Positions 1 to 11,860 of a stretch of 34,244 nt of DNA are shown here, in pieces (the stretch's first letter is position 1; every line of letters begins with the position of its first letter). Where the stretch lies: positions 1 through 34,244 of the forward strand of contig JAHLKC010000238.1 in the NCBI GenBank assembly GCA_025449115.1. The letters are read 5' to 3'. The translations under genes and the position numbers were made by a program. The notes beneath the pieces are model-generated. The model saw only the letters and a list, made by a program, of their open reading frames with translations. It had not been told where the DNA came from and searched no databases. This DNA is from Chytridium lagenaria. Taxonomy: Eukaryota; Chytridiomycota; Chytridiomycetes; Chytridiales; Chytridiaceae.

Positions 1-72
1 GCAGGAGCATTGGACGACCCTCTCCAGCTGCAGCCCGCCCATGAAGATTGAGCCTTCTTGGAATCTTTTTTG

Positions 73-390
73 TCACCTCCGGCAACGGCCATTCATTTCG
101 GGTTGCTTAGGGGGTTGCTGTTGCTGATGAGTTTCATGACGCTTCCTCTGAGGTCTAGGTGTTGGTGGTGCTGCTGTTGCTGCTGCTGTTGTTCTTGCTG
201 TTTGTTGTGGTTGCTGCTGATTGTTGTTATTGTTATTGTATTGTTGTTGTTGTTGTTCTCCTTGTTCCCAGCTAGCAATGATGCTAGAATCGGAATGCAT
301 GCCGAAAGACATGATGCGATGGCGTTACCGTTCTTGTTATTCTCATTGTTGCCGTTGTTGGCATCGTTGTTGTTCGTCATGGCTGGCTAG
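73..390 (-). repeat. CAA/CAG-rich low-complexity tract, possible polyQ/polyN exon
   Basis: The minus strand is dominated by CAA, CAG and AAC triplets between about 100 and 380. One frame (312 down to 73) reads Met-Ser-Phe-Gly followed by Gln and Asn runs and a Thr/Ala/Pro-rich end. A second frame (380 down to 93) is Asn-rich and ends in Gln/His runs. Such tracts occur in fungal regulatory proteins, so this may be part of an exon of a gene running off the left edge, but no domain is visible and neither frame is clearly the right one. The plus-strand reading of the same tract (Cys/Leu-rich) looks like a translation artefact. Confidence 0.4.
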
Positions 391-701
391 AGGACGGAGT
401 CCTACAGGTGTCTTATATGTTGGATCTCACAAAAAAGAATTCGTCCCAAAACAGACTGTGTGGTACACCCCTGAGATGGTTACTACCAACATGAATGATA
501 TTTATTATATGACTAGATCACCTATTCCGATATTCGAGTATTTATAAAAAGATGCAACCAAAAGTATTATAGTTTTTTGATGAAGTAGTAGAATTAACAA
601 AAACCATTTGATAAAATAGTAGCCACCAAAACTCGGAACTTGCAAACAATGTAAAAAAAACAAAGTGAACTTGGAGAACTCAGGCTAAACCACCTTCAGA
701 A
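391..701. other. AT-rich intergenic stretch
   Basis: No supported gene is seen here. The sequence is AT-rich with short A runs. It lies beyond the 3' end of the minus-strand GTPase region, so it probably holds that gene's 3' UTR and terminator. Confidence 0.5.
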
Positions 702-2650
702 TCAAGATTCCTCCGGCAAAACCTCCAGAAGATCCTCCCCCCCAATATAAATATTCCCCTGGGCAATACGTTCCCTAATCCAACCCCTAACCTCCCTAAC
801 CCCCCAAATCCAAACCTCCTGCAAATTTCCAACTCCTTTGCAAACTCGGTCATTACTATAGTGACTCCAGGTCCAGAGTTAAACGAAGACGACGGACCAC
901 CAAACGTCGAGACCCGTTTCGATAAAGCTGCAGCAGTGGGAGGTGCAGCTGTACCCACCATCTCGTCTTCATCGCTGGTTTCGCTTGAGGAGGAAGTCGT
1001 ATGGTCAGCGTTGGTGAGGACAGGGTTGACGGAAAGGTTAGGAAACCTTGACCGAATCGTTTTCCGCCCATCGAAGAATGAATCGATCAACATCGTCCGA
1101 GCATGTCAATTCGTCATTGTACAAGATCGAATCCGGGTCCGAATTAACCTTATTCCCGGCTTGATGAATGCACAACAAAATTGGGATTCTCGATGACCAT
1201 TCCTACAAAAGAAAAGCAAGCACATCAGCTACACGTAAAACAAAAAGGAAAAGCCAATACCTTAATCTCCTCACAATTTCTAATTACCTCCCCACTAGCA
1301 TCCCCATTAAAATGACACAACAACACAGCAACACTCGCAACCCCCCAAAACGTCTCATAGCCTGATCCAACGCCAAAGCCGTACTATCTGCCCAGGGAAA
1401 TCCGCCACAACCAGCCGTCCCTGCGGAAACATCCTGACCCATTTGTATGCTCAAACATCCCGCGCCGAATTTTCCTTCGTTCATTACGACGAACAGGAAA
1501 TTCTCTCTCCACATGCGGAACAACCGTCTCGCTGCTGTGGTTTTTCCGGCATCCTGCGTTCCAACAAGCGCAACAACCGTTTCCTCTACAATAAGTCGTC
1601 GGATTCTATGGATTTGTCGAACCATATCCACGCGCTTCGCAATCATAGCGAGAGACGACCGGGTAGCCCTATCAAACGTTTTCCCGTGCCAAACAACTCC
1701 TCAGATAGCAACGCCCCGCATCGTCGTGTTCGATCCTCCGCCATCAGTGATTTCCCAGTCAAAAGCGCATCACCCTCCTTCCATGGATTATCAACATCCA
1801 TCCCTCTCTCATGCACATCCAACGCCTCCATCTTTTTGACCGTCTCCTCCTCTCCCTCTTTCCAGATCCTCGCAGCCTCCTCCCTTCCTCTTCCCAACAT
1901 GCCCACCGTCTCGAATCCTGAACATCCATCCTCCCAACTTAAAACCTTGTCCCATCAATCGCTCCTCGATTGCCCTTTCATGCGTATACGCATTTAAAAA
2001 ACTCTAATCCAGCATTATCCGCACTCGACACTCCAACCCATTTAACAAGCCCATCAACAAAAACCTATACTGATTATCCGTTCTTTATGCGCGGCTCGAG
2101 CAACCACCGTATCTCCCAATCCAAGCGGTCCAACAGCCGTGCTCGTCAAGAATCCCATCCCAATGCCTGCTGCAATGACAGGAGCTTCAGGAAGAAGTAA
2201 GCCAATAGACAAAGCCGTGACCAATCCCGTGACAACCCCCGATCCGACAACAAAGTACACAGAAGGCTCCAACGTGATATCAATCCGCGAGCAAACCATT
2301 CTCAAAAAACTGTTGCACCTCGATGTTGCTTCCTCCATGGTCTGTGACACAATCCTCGAAATCTCTCTCTCTCTAGCAAGCTGGGCGGCATCTTGCTCTT
2401 CACGTGTCTTCAAGGTCGTGGCGGCCTTGTCCGAGGTAGCAGAAGGCGGAAGACCACCGTGAAGGAAAAAAAGACACATCCGCGTCCGGGAACGCGTCAA
2501 TCCTGGCCAGTATTTCAATGAGCTGCGAAAGTGGACGCGGGCCCTGTCGTCCGACAATAGCGGTAGGCAATTCAGCAGAAACAAGCCCCCCAGCACCCGT
2601 ATTGCTCGCCGCACCAACAGTACTGCCGGGCGCAGCTATTTGAGTCGTTG
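702..2650 (-). pseudogene. Frameshifted dynamin-like GTPase region (coiled coil, membrane segment, G domain)
   Basis: Read on the minus strand, this encodes in order: an Asp/Pro-rich stretch; a charged helix with KTREEQDAAQLAREREIS (about 2.4 kb); a hydrophobic Gly/Ala/Val-rich segment typical of a membrane hairpin (about 2.25-2.1 kb); a basic/acidic helix (1.9-1.7 kb); then a G domain. G1 is GTQDAGKTT (about 1.56 kb), G3 is ADFPG with DST following in the next frame (about 1.4 kb), and a G4-like VLTNAD lies near 1.0 kb. The C-terminus appears to be IRERIAQGN...LEVLPEES ending in TGA at 702-704. The pieces lie in different frames. Some joins look like single-base shifts at homopolymers (seven T near 2.47 kb, four A near 1.68 kb) and others could be short introns. 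It follows the lipase exons directly on the same strand and may be the C-terminal half of the same protein. Seen: motifs and frame changes. Inferred: GTP hydrolysis and membrane association. Confidence 0.6.
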
Positions 2651-3119
2651 GCGACGTTGTTGGCCAGGAAGTGGACACAAAGCTTCAAGCTGATCAAACG
2701 CTGATTTGACTCGGAAAGACGTTCTTGGACTTCAGGGTGAGCCGTAATCCCATAGCGGCAGCTCGAAGCTCATGAGACCTATTAATCACGGCGCGCTTGA
2801 ATGCGTTAATGGCTACATCAAAGACGGTGCCATCTGCCAAAGTCGACGTTCCTGGTGCATGAGGGCCAACTCCACCGTTCTTGGAATTCGCAGCATCGAC
2901 CGTGGTCATAGACTGAAACAAGAAATGTATTAACTTACGAAGTTACTTCAGAGCCTTTACTAACCGTAAGACGTCGAACAATAGGCTTCGCTCCATGTAC
3001 AGACTTGAAAACAACAACAGGCCATGCGTATTATTCCGTCCGGGTAATTTTTCAATGCCAGACTCAATAGTAACTATTCATAAAAGTCAGTTCCCAAAAC
3101 TCTCTTAAAAAGCCCTTAC
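2651..3119 (-). other. Exon-like linker between lipase and GTPase regions
   Basis: Coding-like minus-strand sequence continues after the last secure lipase exon. Possible splice sites include a donor at 3119 with acceptors near 3074, and a donor near 2960 with acceptor TTTCAG at about 2914. The segment from 2913 reads SMTTVDAANSKNGG... and then a charged helical region before two in-frame TGA codons near 2694 and 2687, after which the same frame is open again into the GTPase region. No known domain is recognised. The lack of a clear intergenic gap is the main argument that the lipase and GTPase parts form one gene. The exon structure here is uncertain. Confidence 0.4.
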
Positions 3120-5127
3120 CTTCTACAACCATCTTATCTTTTGTCCTCGCCACAACACTATGAAACCTCACCGGATCCACAAAATATCTTTCAAGCAAAA
3201 TCCCCTCCTTCATATCCACAAGATCCAGATTTGATCCTAAAATATCCAGCTTGACCTTTCGCGGAGCTGGCACACCTACTGCAGCGTTCACCGGGAGAGG
3301 AAGGAGCACTTGCTGTCCGATAATGTTCGATACAGAAGGTGAGATGGCGTCTGGTGCAAAAACAGGGCCTGTTTCCTCCATAACGGAAAGATAGGGGGTT
3401 GAATTGGGTGCAGCGCCGTATGAATTGAGAGTAAGATTACTCCATTCTCCTGGGACGTTAATGTTTGGGGTAGGGGTGCGACGGAGGACGCGCCAGAAGG
3501 AGCCATGGAGAGGAGGGACGCTGAAGGTGGCTTTCATACCGTGGAGGTAGGAATCGGCGGAGTGGTGGCGGTGAAGGTCGGCGACCGTTGTGCCCGCCAT
3601 CTTGTTGGCAAACTCTCGTGCCATGGTTTGAAAGTGGTGAAGTACAGAATCCAGGGATGTGGTCACGTCCGGCGTTGTCAAATAATCGCCTATGTTACTT
3701 TGGATTAGCATTGATGGATATAAAGAAGTCACATGTAATGTGTGGAAGATTACCTGGACGGCCACGCGTTTCCGATCCGTACTTTTTCCGTAAGAAAACG
3801 TATTTTCCGATCGGCTTGTATGTCAAAATAGGTGAACTCACAAAGCCTGTCCAAAAAGAATTCCACATCATCCCGCCAACAGTCGCCGTCAGTGCCGCAG
3901 GAATAGGATATCCCGTGGCGGCACCGATGAGTGGACCAATGCTTCTCAAAACACCATCCACATCAACCCCAACCCACGGAGCGGCCGCCTTTCCACCCAG
4001 GGCAGAGAGGTCCGCTGCTGAGAGTCCGCCTAAAGTGGACATGGCACCTGGAATAACATCACCATCATTCACAATGCTCAGAAATCGATGATGTAGATGT
4101 CGCTCGGCCAGAAAACTTGAAACAGCGTCATTGACCACAAACGGGGATCCGAATGCATAGGCCTTCACACTGTTTGACGGTGATGATGACTCATTTAAAG
4201 CTCCTGTGGCCCAGGGTGCCTCCACCAGAGCGTCAGACGCAGGATCGTCTCGAATATCATTGCGATAGAGGTGGAGGAGCAGAACAAGATGAGCAAGAGC
4301 GCCACCACGGGAATGGCCGCAAAGAATAATATCACGGTATCCCAACTGCTGGAGAGCTCCGATGAGATCAGGAATTTGCTCAGCGACACCAAGATATCCA
4401 GAGTGACAGCCTAAATTGCTCAACGTGGGCATGCCGTTGAGGTTGCCAGGAAGAAAACTGAGAGCTTCTGAGACATGTTTCCAATCTTTACTGCCGATGA
4501 AAGAAATGTATGCCTTTCCTCCAGGTAAACGACGATCCCGGCGTTGGTCAGGATGGTGTTGAGAAGAAGAAGAGGTTTCCGTCTCGGGTGCCTGCAGTCC
4601 AACAAGATACCCCTCGTCATCCCCAAACTTTCTCAGCACAATCTGCGAGCAGCGATGGTAAGACTTTCGAGCCGTCAGAAATGCGATGGGATTGGGCTCG
4701 TAAACTGCCATGGACATAAGAAGAGCTTGCACAAGACCATCGCCTTCTCTCAACGATGCCTTGTGGTCCGAAACCGGTAGAGAGGTGAAAACGAATCCAC
4801 GGTCAGGCACAAAACAACTATCGGGGTGATTCCATGGGTCCGTTAATACTAAACCGAAAAGAATGGAATGGATAAGCTCAATAGGGATGCCTTGTGGGAT
4901 GGCATTCGCTCTCGGATGGCCCCTGGCCTGTTTTCAAATAACCAACAAATAGGTGAGTTTCGAGGTGTTTAAGCAACCCAGACAATGAGTGCGCACTCTG
5001 ACTACATTATCATAGAGAAGTGCATGCATGCAATTTACAAACGAACCTGCTCCTCTCGAATAGACCTGAATGGGAACCCATCCAGGAATGAGTTGTCTGG
5101 AGACGGCACAGGACGGGCTCCTATCAT
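3120..5127 (-). CDS. Class 3 (fungal-type) lipase domain protein
   Basis: Predicted alpha/beta-hydrolase of the lipase class 3 family, expected to cleave ester bonds in acylglycerols or phospholipids. Proposed start is ATG at 5127. Three exons join in phase: 5127-5047, 4927-3754 and 3689-3120. Intron 3690-3753 (64 nt) has GTAATC..TAG with a CTAAT branch-like site. The nucleophile elbow GHSRG lies near residues 231-235, with Ser about 233. It is followed by YAFGSPFV and NDGDVIP, the positions where this family carries the beta-strand after the elbow and the catalytic Asp. No signal peptide is evident, which suggests an intracellular enzyme. The C-terminal part after the hydrolase fold contains a KLDILGSNLDLVD segment of unknown class. 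The end at 3120 is the last secure splice donor, not a stop, and the frame continues towards a GTPase. It is divergent from the HMG-box gene across a 0.9-kb spacer. Confidence 0.82.
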
Positions 5128-6024
5128 GCTCAACCACAAGTCAAATTTTTAGTGCCTTTTTTTTGGTCTCGTCATCAGCTGCATTTCGTGGACCCATTCT
5201 CGATATATTGGATGGGGCTCACGTGAGTCCGTCATTTGCAGGATGTGTAGTCCGTTTGAATCTAGTGTAAGTGTTTCTTTTGCGTCTTCTGCTTTTTTTG
5301 TTCCTTAAATTTGAATTTAGTGGTTGTATGGAAAACGTAATGAGCGAGGGAGGAAAACAGCATGGAACAAGGATACATAGTGTTTTACAATGTCGTCTTT
5401 GCGGCGTTATTTATGCGAGGGATTTCGTTGCCGCAGTACTTATTATGATTTGTTGTATCGCTGAAGCTTTGGGAGGGGCATTCCACTTCATCGACAACTT
5501 TAAAATCCACCCCTTAAATAAATATATACATCCATATAACCTGGTTGTCTTTTATCAATGTATTCATACATGTCCAAAAAGAACAATGTCCACTTGAAAA
5601 CTATAAACAGATTCAGATACATAAATGACACCAAAAAAACAATATCCTCGATAACAACAACCCCACCACTACTTCAACAAAATAGAAACGCAAAATGCAA
5701 TTCTCCATTCAACCCACGAGGAAAGAAAACGCTGGACAACCTTTCTATAATCTTTTCCGAAACCGCCCCCCCTCCCCCACAACCTCCTTCGCCTCCTCCG
5801 GCACCAACAGCCTCAACAGAATGCACGCGTCTCAAACACCTCCAGTGACCTCCCCAAACTTTGCATCATAATGAATGAGGGTGGACAGGATTAACGCGCC
5901 TATTATGCGTTTGTATTTTCTTTTAGTGGTATAAGTAAATACATATCATGTTTATATTTAATAGTAGACAAATTTCTCACAAAAAAAAAAAAAGTCCAGC
6001 GAGCGTTGTTTCCCAAACCAAACG
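5128..6024. promoter_or_regulatory. Divergent promoter region between lipase and HMG-box genes
   Basis: About 900 bp separates two genes transcribed outward. It contains T-rich and A-rich tracts (a 13-A run ending near 5992) and an AT-rich block with TATA-like TTATATTTAATAG near 5950, about 75 bp before the HMG-box start. Short frames on both strands (for example a proline-rich one at 5558-5848) have no recognisable domain or splice context. This is presumed to hold both promoters and 5' UTRs. Confidence 0.5.
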
Positions 6025-8613
6025 ATGCCGTCAGCATCGTCCCGCCACACAGCGTCCGTGAACAAACGTCGCTCACCACCACCTGAACCAACACTCCGAC
6101 GACATCAGCTACCAACAATGAAATCCGACTTTTTGGCAAGCAAAGTCAAAAGAAAGGACGGCGAGAGCTCTTTGAAGGTTAAATCAGACGAAACTATGAT
6201 CAATGGGCATCCTCATAGCGCAGAACTCTTAAGAGAAAAAGGAGGGAAAGTTGAAATGCGCAGTGTAACTGATGAGGAACGGAAGGATGGGGAAGCTGTA
6301 TCAAGGAAACGGAAGGCTGATGTCATGGAATTTGATGGGGAAGTGATGACAACAGTATGTAATTCACTTGCCTCTAACCCTTAATTCCCGTTCACGGATT
6401 TATTTCATGTAGATTACTATTCATGTCGTATTAATTTCAATATTTAACATCGTTCTGCCACTTTAGCTAAAAAACGGACTGGCAATGATGGCCAGAGGTC
6501 TCGCGGAAATCTCTCTAGCATTTGGGCGTCTCGAATCAAGCCATCCCTCTCCAGTCATGCCTCACTCACAAGACCCCATTTTCCGTCCTCCCACTGTAGA
6601 CCGCAAAGCATCGATTATTAAAAAAGCATCAAGTCGACCCACCATTGTTGATCTGACTTTAGCTCAACCGCGGAAACGACCGAAATTGGATGATCCGAAT
6701 CGACCAAAGAAACCAAAGAATGCGTACATGTTGTTTTGTGATGATGTGAGGGAACGGAGTCGGAAGGAGGGGTTGAAAATTACGCAGGCGGAGCTGACGA
6801 CAGAGGCCGGGATGATGTGGAAGGAGATGGGGAAGAAGGAGAAGGATGTACGAGACTTATTTGTTTTGTTTTGCCTAAAAAGCGTTGCTTTTTTATTGCG
6901 GTTTCTTACGTCATTGCCGTCTTATAGTCGATTTTGTTGCCGTTATCAAACGTGGAGCTAATTTTTGTGTAGATATACTTGAAAAAAGCCGAAACACTGA
7001 GCAACAAATTCAAGCAAGCCATTGCAGATTACGAAAGCTCCACGCAACCACCGAAACCTTCGCCTGAACATATCCGCGCTGTCCTTCAGCAAAGCAAAGC
7101 CGAAGCTGAACAAGCGGAGGAAGAGGTCCCGCTCATCGTGAAGCGACGACAATCATCTTCGACGAAACGGAAACGAGATGAAGAGAATGATGATGGAGGA
7201 CGGACACCGCTTATGACTTATGCGAGGAGACGGTCAATTAGGAGGGAGGAGGCGGAGACGGATGAAGATGAGGACGAGCTTGTAGTTGTGGAGAATGGAA
7301 AGTTTAGACGGAGGAAGGAGGAAAACGAGAAGAAAGTTCAAGGCGAAGAAGATGAAAGGCAATCGGATGCAAAAAAAGAGGACGAGTTTGGGTTCGTTAA
7401 GAATATAAAGGCTCGACGTGGAAATTTGCAAGAGACGGACGATGAGGAAGAGGAGGCTCTTGCTGCACGTAAAGGTAAGGCTCGACGCGGAAGTCAGTAT
7501 AAGGGCGACGCTCAGCCTGTGAAGAACGGTATTACTGTAGCCACTGGTCAGACATCGGAGGAGATGAGGGAGAATCTGATGATGAGGAAAATGGGTGGTC
7601 GACTTTAAGAAGGAGAATGAGCGCGACGAAAAGAAGGCGGAGGAGGATGAGGAGGATGATGATGACGAAGACGAAGACGAAAATGAAGAAGCTACTCCTT
7701 CTAAGAATCCGAAGTCCCGACGCAAGGATCGGGACATGGCTGAAGAAGGGAGTGAAGAAGAAAAGGGAGGATTGACAAAGAAAATGACGACATTGTGGCC
7801 TCCAAACACGTTCACACTCGACAAGGGAACGACGATGACGATGAGTCGGAAGATGGAGATGAGGGAAGTGATGAAGAAGTCACTGAAGATGACGACGATG
7901 AGAATAAAGTCTCCGTTAAGGCGGCTAACCCTCACTCAAAGAAAATACTTGAAAATGAAGACGATAGAGAAGATGCCAATGACGAAGATACCGACGCGGA
8001 CAATAGCATCCTGGCTGACCTTCCGAAAGACGTCGTCTCCCCTCATCTCAACAAATTGCAATTACCTTCAAATTCATCTCATCTCACTCCTTCCGCCGCA
8101 TCCGGAAAATCTCGCCAAACCCGAACGCCCAAGGAGACTTTTTCTTTTACTCAAGCATCGCGTCCTACAAAACCAAATTTAAGTAGCGGACCTACTCAAC
8201 AACGCACATCTTACGTGTCAAAACAACCTGTCGTCGAAACCAATCAACGAACGTCCCACACGCCACACTCGGCAAAACCAAACGTCGAGCACGTCTCCGA
8301 ACATACGTCCAACACGTCAAAACCTGGAAAAGTGGATGTTGAAGCCGCTTATCCTGGTCAACCAGGGATCCCCGGCGCTTTAAAGTCTGGAAATGCATTG
8401 ACAGGCATTGGAGCGACTGAACTTCGCCGCAAGTCTGAATTGGTAAAGGTTGATGGGGCTAGCCAGAGGATGCTGATAAGCAGGAGGTTGAGTGGACCGG
8501 TGGGGGATGGCGACAAGGAGAGAAGACTTTCGGAGGACAGATATCCTAGAGGTCCTATGTTGGGGAAGGGGAAGGGATGGCCTTCATCAAAGAAAAGGAG
8601 GGCGGGATTTTGA
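6025..8613 (+). CDS. HMG-box nuclear protein with long acidic tail (frameshifted)
   Basis: Probable chromatin protein. Exons 6025-6354, 6467-6847 and 6973 onward are joined by introns of 112 nt (GTATGT..TTTAG) and 125 nt (GTACGA..TGTAG), all in phase. The HMG box spans about residues 186-255: DDPNRPKKPKNAYMLF, WKEMGKKEKD, then across the second intron IYLKKAETLSNKFKQAI. A basic patch RKRPK precedes it and could be a nuclear localisation signal. The third exon becomes very acidic (Asp/Glu runs mixed with KRKR-type patches), as in histone chaperones and HMGB tails. The first frame stops at 7606-7608, but acidic coding-like sequence continues in other frames (7595-7790, then 7795-8613), so at least two single-base shifts separate it from the probable true end RRAGF at 8613. 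The box and first exons are secure. The exact tail is not. The DNA target is unknown; the family bends DNA with or without sequence preference. Confidence 0.8.
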
Positions 8614-9161
8614 GGTTACGTTGCTTTTCTTTTATGCGGTGGTTGTAACAGTCCTCTTTGTTTCATTATGCGGTGAACCGAATTTCTGTCATGTGTATCA
8701 TTCTTTTCGATTTTGTAAGAGATGTTGGTTCCTTTTTTCCACCATGAGGACAATGTTGTGGATCACTCTTGTTTTATTTTTATATCGTTGTCTTCTTTTC
8801 TTCGATAGTTTTGTTCTGTGCACGCGTCGATTCTTATGTTTTCGTTTCGTTTCGTAATGAGGGTGTTCTTAATTATCGTGTTTTGCCTATGAGGTTTGCA
8901 GACTATCTAGATGTGTAAAATATTATGTGGAAGGTTGTATCTATTTGAACGGTCTTATGTTGAATCTGTGGAGTATATCGGGCAGAAGAGAAGAAGCCCG
9001 TATATTTATTTCGTAAAATTTAAATTACGCTCAAGTCTTTTGACGATTTTCGTCAAGGTGGCGTCCTGACCACAAAACTCCCTCTTTTTCTCATCTATCT
9101 ACCCATTATTTCCAGAATTACATTATGCGTATATATGAACTACATCAATATCCTTCTCCCC
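8614..9161. other. Intergenic region between convergent genes
   Basis: This lies between the stop of the plus-strand HMG-box gene and the stop of the minus-strand secreted-protein gene, so it should hold two facing 3' UTRs. It is T-rich on the plus strand and no domain is seen in its short frames. Confidence 0.55.
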
Positions 9162-10139
9162 TTAAAACAAATCAAACCACACCGTCTGCGGCCTCAAAAC
9201 ATGCCACCCTTTCGTCGTCACCACCATCCCATAAAACGTATAAACCCCATCCACAACCTCCTCATTCCTTCTGCTCATTCGTCCCCGCTTCCCGCGCTTC
9301 TTCCCAACCGCCAACGTCTCAATGACACCAGCGAGCGTTGTTGTCGTTGCGGGAAGTGGAATCACGACTTCCCAGGGGAACACCCATGCCCCGGATTTCG
9401 CGATATTAGAACTATGACTGATCGTTGAGTTGGGGTAGGAAGGGTCACAGGGGATGCTTTAAAAAACCCGTCAACGTCACGTCGCTTGTTAAGGTGTTTG
9501 GGTTTTTGTGAACCATGATGATGATGATGATCGTCGTTATCGTCGTCATCCTCGTCATCATCATGCTCATCATGCTCATCATCAGTCGGTTGATCCAGCA
9601 TCACCTCCCCGCGTTCCTCTCCGATCTTAAACCCTCCTATTTTTCTTCCAGCCGTGTCCTCAGCGTACATCAAAGCCCCAATAAGGCATCGCCCGAGGTT
9701 CCGTTCAACGTGACTTCAACGTGGTATTGACCGTTCCATGTAGCGGATACGCAGGTTGTAGTCGTTTTTCCATGGTTTCAATGATGTACTGGCGTCGGTG
9801 GAGGTGGTGGAGGTGGTGGTAGCGTTCTCAGCGTAGGTTGTTGTGAAAGTTGTGGTCATGGTGGTGGTGACGGGACGTTCTTTACGACCAATGCGATGGA
9901 TGTCGTCACCCATGGATGTGGAGTAACGGAAACTGAGGCTTTTAAAAGAGGGTAGATGGATACAGTGGGGAAGTTGGGGAAATACCTGTAGTCTTCTGTG
10001 ATTTCAGGGCCCATTGCACCGGAAGCTCGGACGATAGAGACAGTGTTTTCGGTGATGCTGCAGATGCCGGAGCGTTCAGAGTATGCCATGGAAGGAGCTG
10101 CCATAGCGGCCGCAGCGGCGATGAAGTAATGGTTCGCAT
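9162..10139 (-). pseudogene. Thr-rich, probably secreted protein (frameshifted)
   Basis: Not assigned to a family. A start at 10104 gives MAAPSMAYSERSGIC; ATG 10139 in another frame is an alternative. Ala-rich hydrophobic residues just upstream hint at a signal peptide. Intron 9939-9985 (47 nt, GTATTT..AAAAG) joins EDY to SLSFRYSTSM in phase. A Thr/Ser-rich stretch follows (9.87-9.79 kb), resembling the O-glycosylated stalks of cell-wall proteins, then a segment reading WNGQYHVEVTLNGTSGD in one frame and MYAEDTAGRKIGGFKIGEE in another, an Asp/His-rich run (about 9.6-9.5 kb), and a C-terminal part with CDPSYPN, AWVFPWEVVIPLPATTT and WFDLF ending at 9162. At least two frame changes are needed to read it whole. 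Seen: composition, one intron, frame breaks. Inferred: extracellular location. Confidence 0.5.
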
Positions 10140-10516
10140 TGTTTGGGAAGGACTTGATGGGGGGAAAAACGTGTTGTCAAAAGGCTTTGAATGGGGGCTC
10201 GGGGGGCCTTTTATGTTGGAGATAAGGTTCACTGTTATTGTTTGAGGCTTACCGTTTTCAATACGTGTTTGTTTGTTTATAGAGGGCTGGCGGCATGGCT
10301 GAGGCGTGAAGGTTTGTTTGAAAAGATGGAGAGCGTCTATATATCGGAGTTTAAAATATATTGTGCAAAACAAAGATTATGGTGATCTCTCACTAGCCAA
10401 GACTTCACCAAGTCCACGACCAGTCAGGTCCACAAAAAAGACAGAGTAGGGTGGAAAAAGAAATAAACGCAAGCGTGGAGTGAAATAAAAAAAAGGAAAA
10501 ACAAGCTAGAAGGGTA
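10140..10516. promoter_or_regulatory. Spacer upstream of the Thr-rich protein gene
   Basis: About 380 bp between two minus-strand genes. It contains the presumed promoter of the Thr-rich gene, with a TATATAGAC-like sequence on the minus strand near 10340 about 200 bp upstream, and the 3' UTR of the TMEM184-like gene with A-rich runs near 10488. No gene is recognised. Confidence 0.4.
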
Positions 10517-11860
10517 TCAATGCCTATGAACGAAGGCATGTCTCAAATCCACCCAAATATCGACCGGATTCAATGTCCTCAACACCGCGTTCATCGGTGT
10601 CAAGGGCCTCGTTGGTGCCTTAACGCCATCTAGCGGGATCTCGACCTCCCTTGGTTGAGCATACTCTGTGGCGCTGAAACTGTAGAGATGGAAAAAGGCG
10701 ACCATCAGCATTTCGAAGCAGGTAAGGAGCGATTCGATGGCGTTAGTCATGGATGCGGATGAGAAGGAAGGGGTGGAGGGGATGCGGTCGGAGGTGTTGA
10801 GGGAGGAGAGGATGGCGGATTGGAGGAGAATGATGACGATTGGGCCTTTTATAGACCAGAACTGGCGAATGGAGAAAAAAAAACCAGTATAAGTATTTAG
10901 AACATGTAATAATGAGATATATAAAAGAGACGTATCCACTACCAACCAAAAATGTTGCATAAACACGACAAAAAGGCTCACCTTTGCAGTAGCCCTATGC
11001 TGCGGAATATCATGCTGCACAAGATGCAACAACGTGATAAGACCATAAACGCAAGTAAGGATACTCGCGAGCCCTATAGTGACATACCAAAAATGTCCAA
11101 ACCTCGGTCTCATTGATTCTTCACAAAAGCGATTCAAGCTCTGCATCACGACCGCCATGACGGTGAGTATCGGTTTAACTACAACAAACTGCATGACCTG
11201 GATCCTGATTCTCTTCAAGAACCTCGGGTCGGCTGGTGTGAAAACGCCGATGCAGCAGCAGGGACGAGGGTACCGGTGTGGATGCTTTGTGGAGAGGTAG
11301 GCTTGTTGTTCTGCGTGGTCGCGACCGAGGTAGTGGAGTAGGAGGGAGAAGAAGGAGTAGATGGCAAAGGCTTCGTAGACGTCACGGAGGGTGAAGATGT
11401 AGATGGCGTGAGAGTAGAATTGGAGGGCGAGGAAGGAGACGATGGCGTAGATGGGTGCGAATAGGAGAATTCTCATGATAGGGACCTTTTTTGCAGTGTT
11501 AAAAAGCAAGCGATGGCAGGCTGGGGCTTTACCTGCTCTGTTGTTGGGTAAAGTGATGGAGATGACGAGTGATGGGTGATGGAGGATACAGTGACTGTCA
11601 GCACTGTACATAGTAGACAGAGATCCAAAGGATTTGATGGGATTGAAGACGGAATCCTGGGACCTTGAACTCCAGACCAGATGGGTACATACTCTGAATC
11701 GTGCGCCTGTTTAAAAAAAACCGTCAGCGTTGCGATCCAAGGAGTTTGGATTACATCTTGATCAAGATACATACCGCACAGTGGAGCCCGTCGTCAGCAT
11801 ATGAGTTTGAAGCCTGAGATGCGCCGAGCACACTGCCCAGCTGCAATAGCACCGCAGCGA
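10517..11860 (-). CDS. TMEM184 / organic solute transporter alpha-like membrane protein
   Basis: Polytopic membrane protein of the Ost-alpha/TMEM184 (Solute_trans_a) family. Secure exons are up to 11775, 11706-11533, 11485-10982 and 10861-10517, with introns of 68, 47 and 120 nt, all in phase with GT..AG ends. The family signature is clear: VPIMRILLFAPIYAI, then RDVYEAFAIYSFFSLLLHYLG at a predicted membrane boundary, then the later helices ending HDIPQHRATAK joined to FWSIKGPIVIILLQSA. The first helix is LCLLCTVLTVTVSS. A conserved Cys cluster (RPCCCIG) follows the YSFF motif. The N-terminal exon reads QLGSVLGASQASNSYADDG, like the end of a signal peptide, but no in-frame ATG was found, so the start is unresolved and 11860 is approximate. 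Family members are implicated in solute transport or vacuolar membrane functions; the substrate is unknown. Confidence 0.85.

Noticed and set aside
58..390. Cys/Leu-rich small protein on the plus strand
   Set aside because: It is the antisense reading of a CAA/CAG microsatellite; the Cys and Leu runs follow from TGC/TTG triplets and no other coding sign is present.
5271..5597. Hydrophobic plus-strand frame in the divergent promoter
   Set aside because: No domain, no splice context, biased toward T-rich sequence, and it lies in the expected promoter of flanking genes.
7234..7935. Ser/Phe-rich minus-strand frame
   Set aside because: It is antisense to the Asp/Glu/Lys-rich tail of the HMG-box gene, whose codons give Ser/Leu/Phe runs in the opposite direction.
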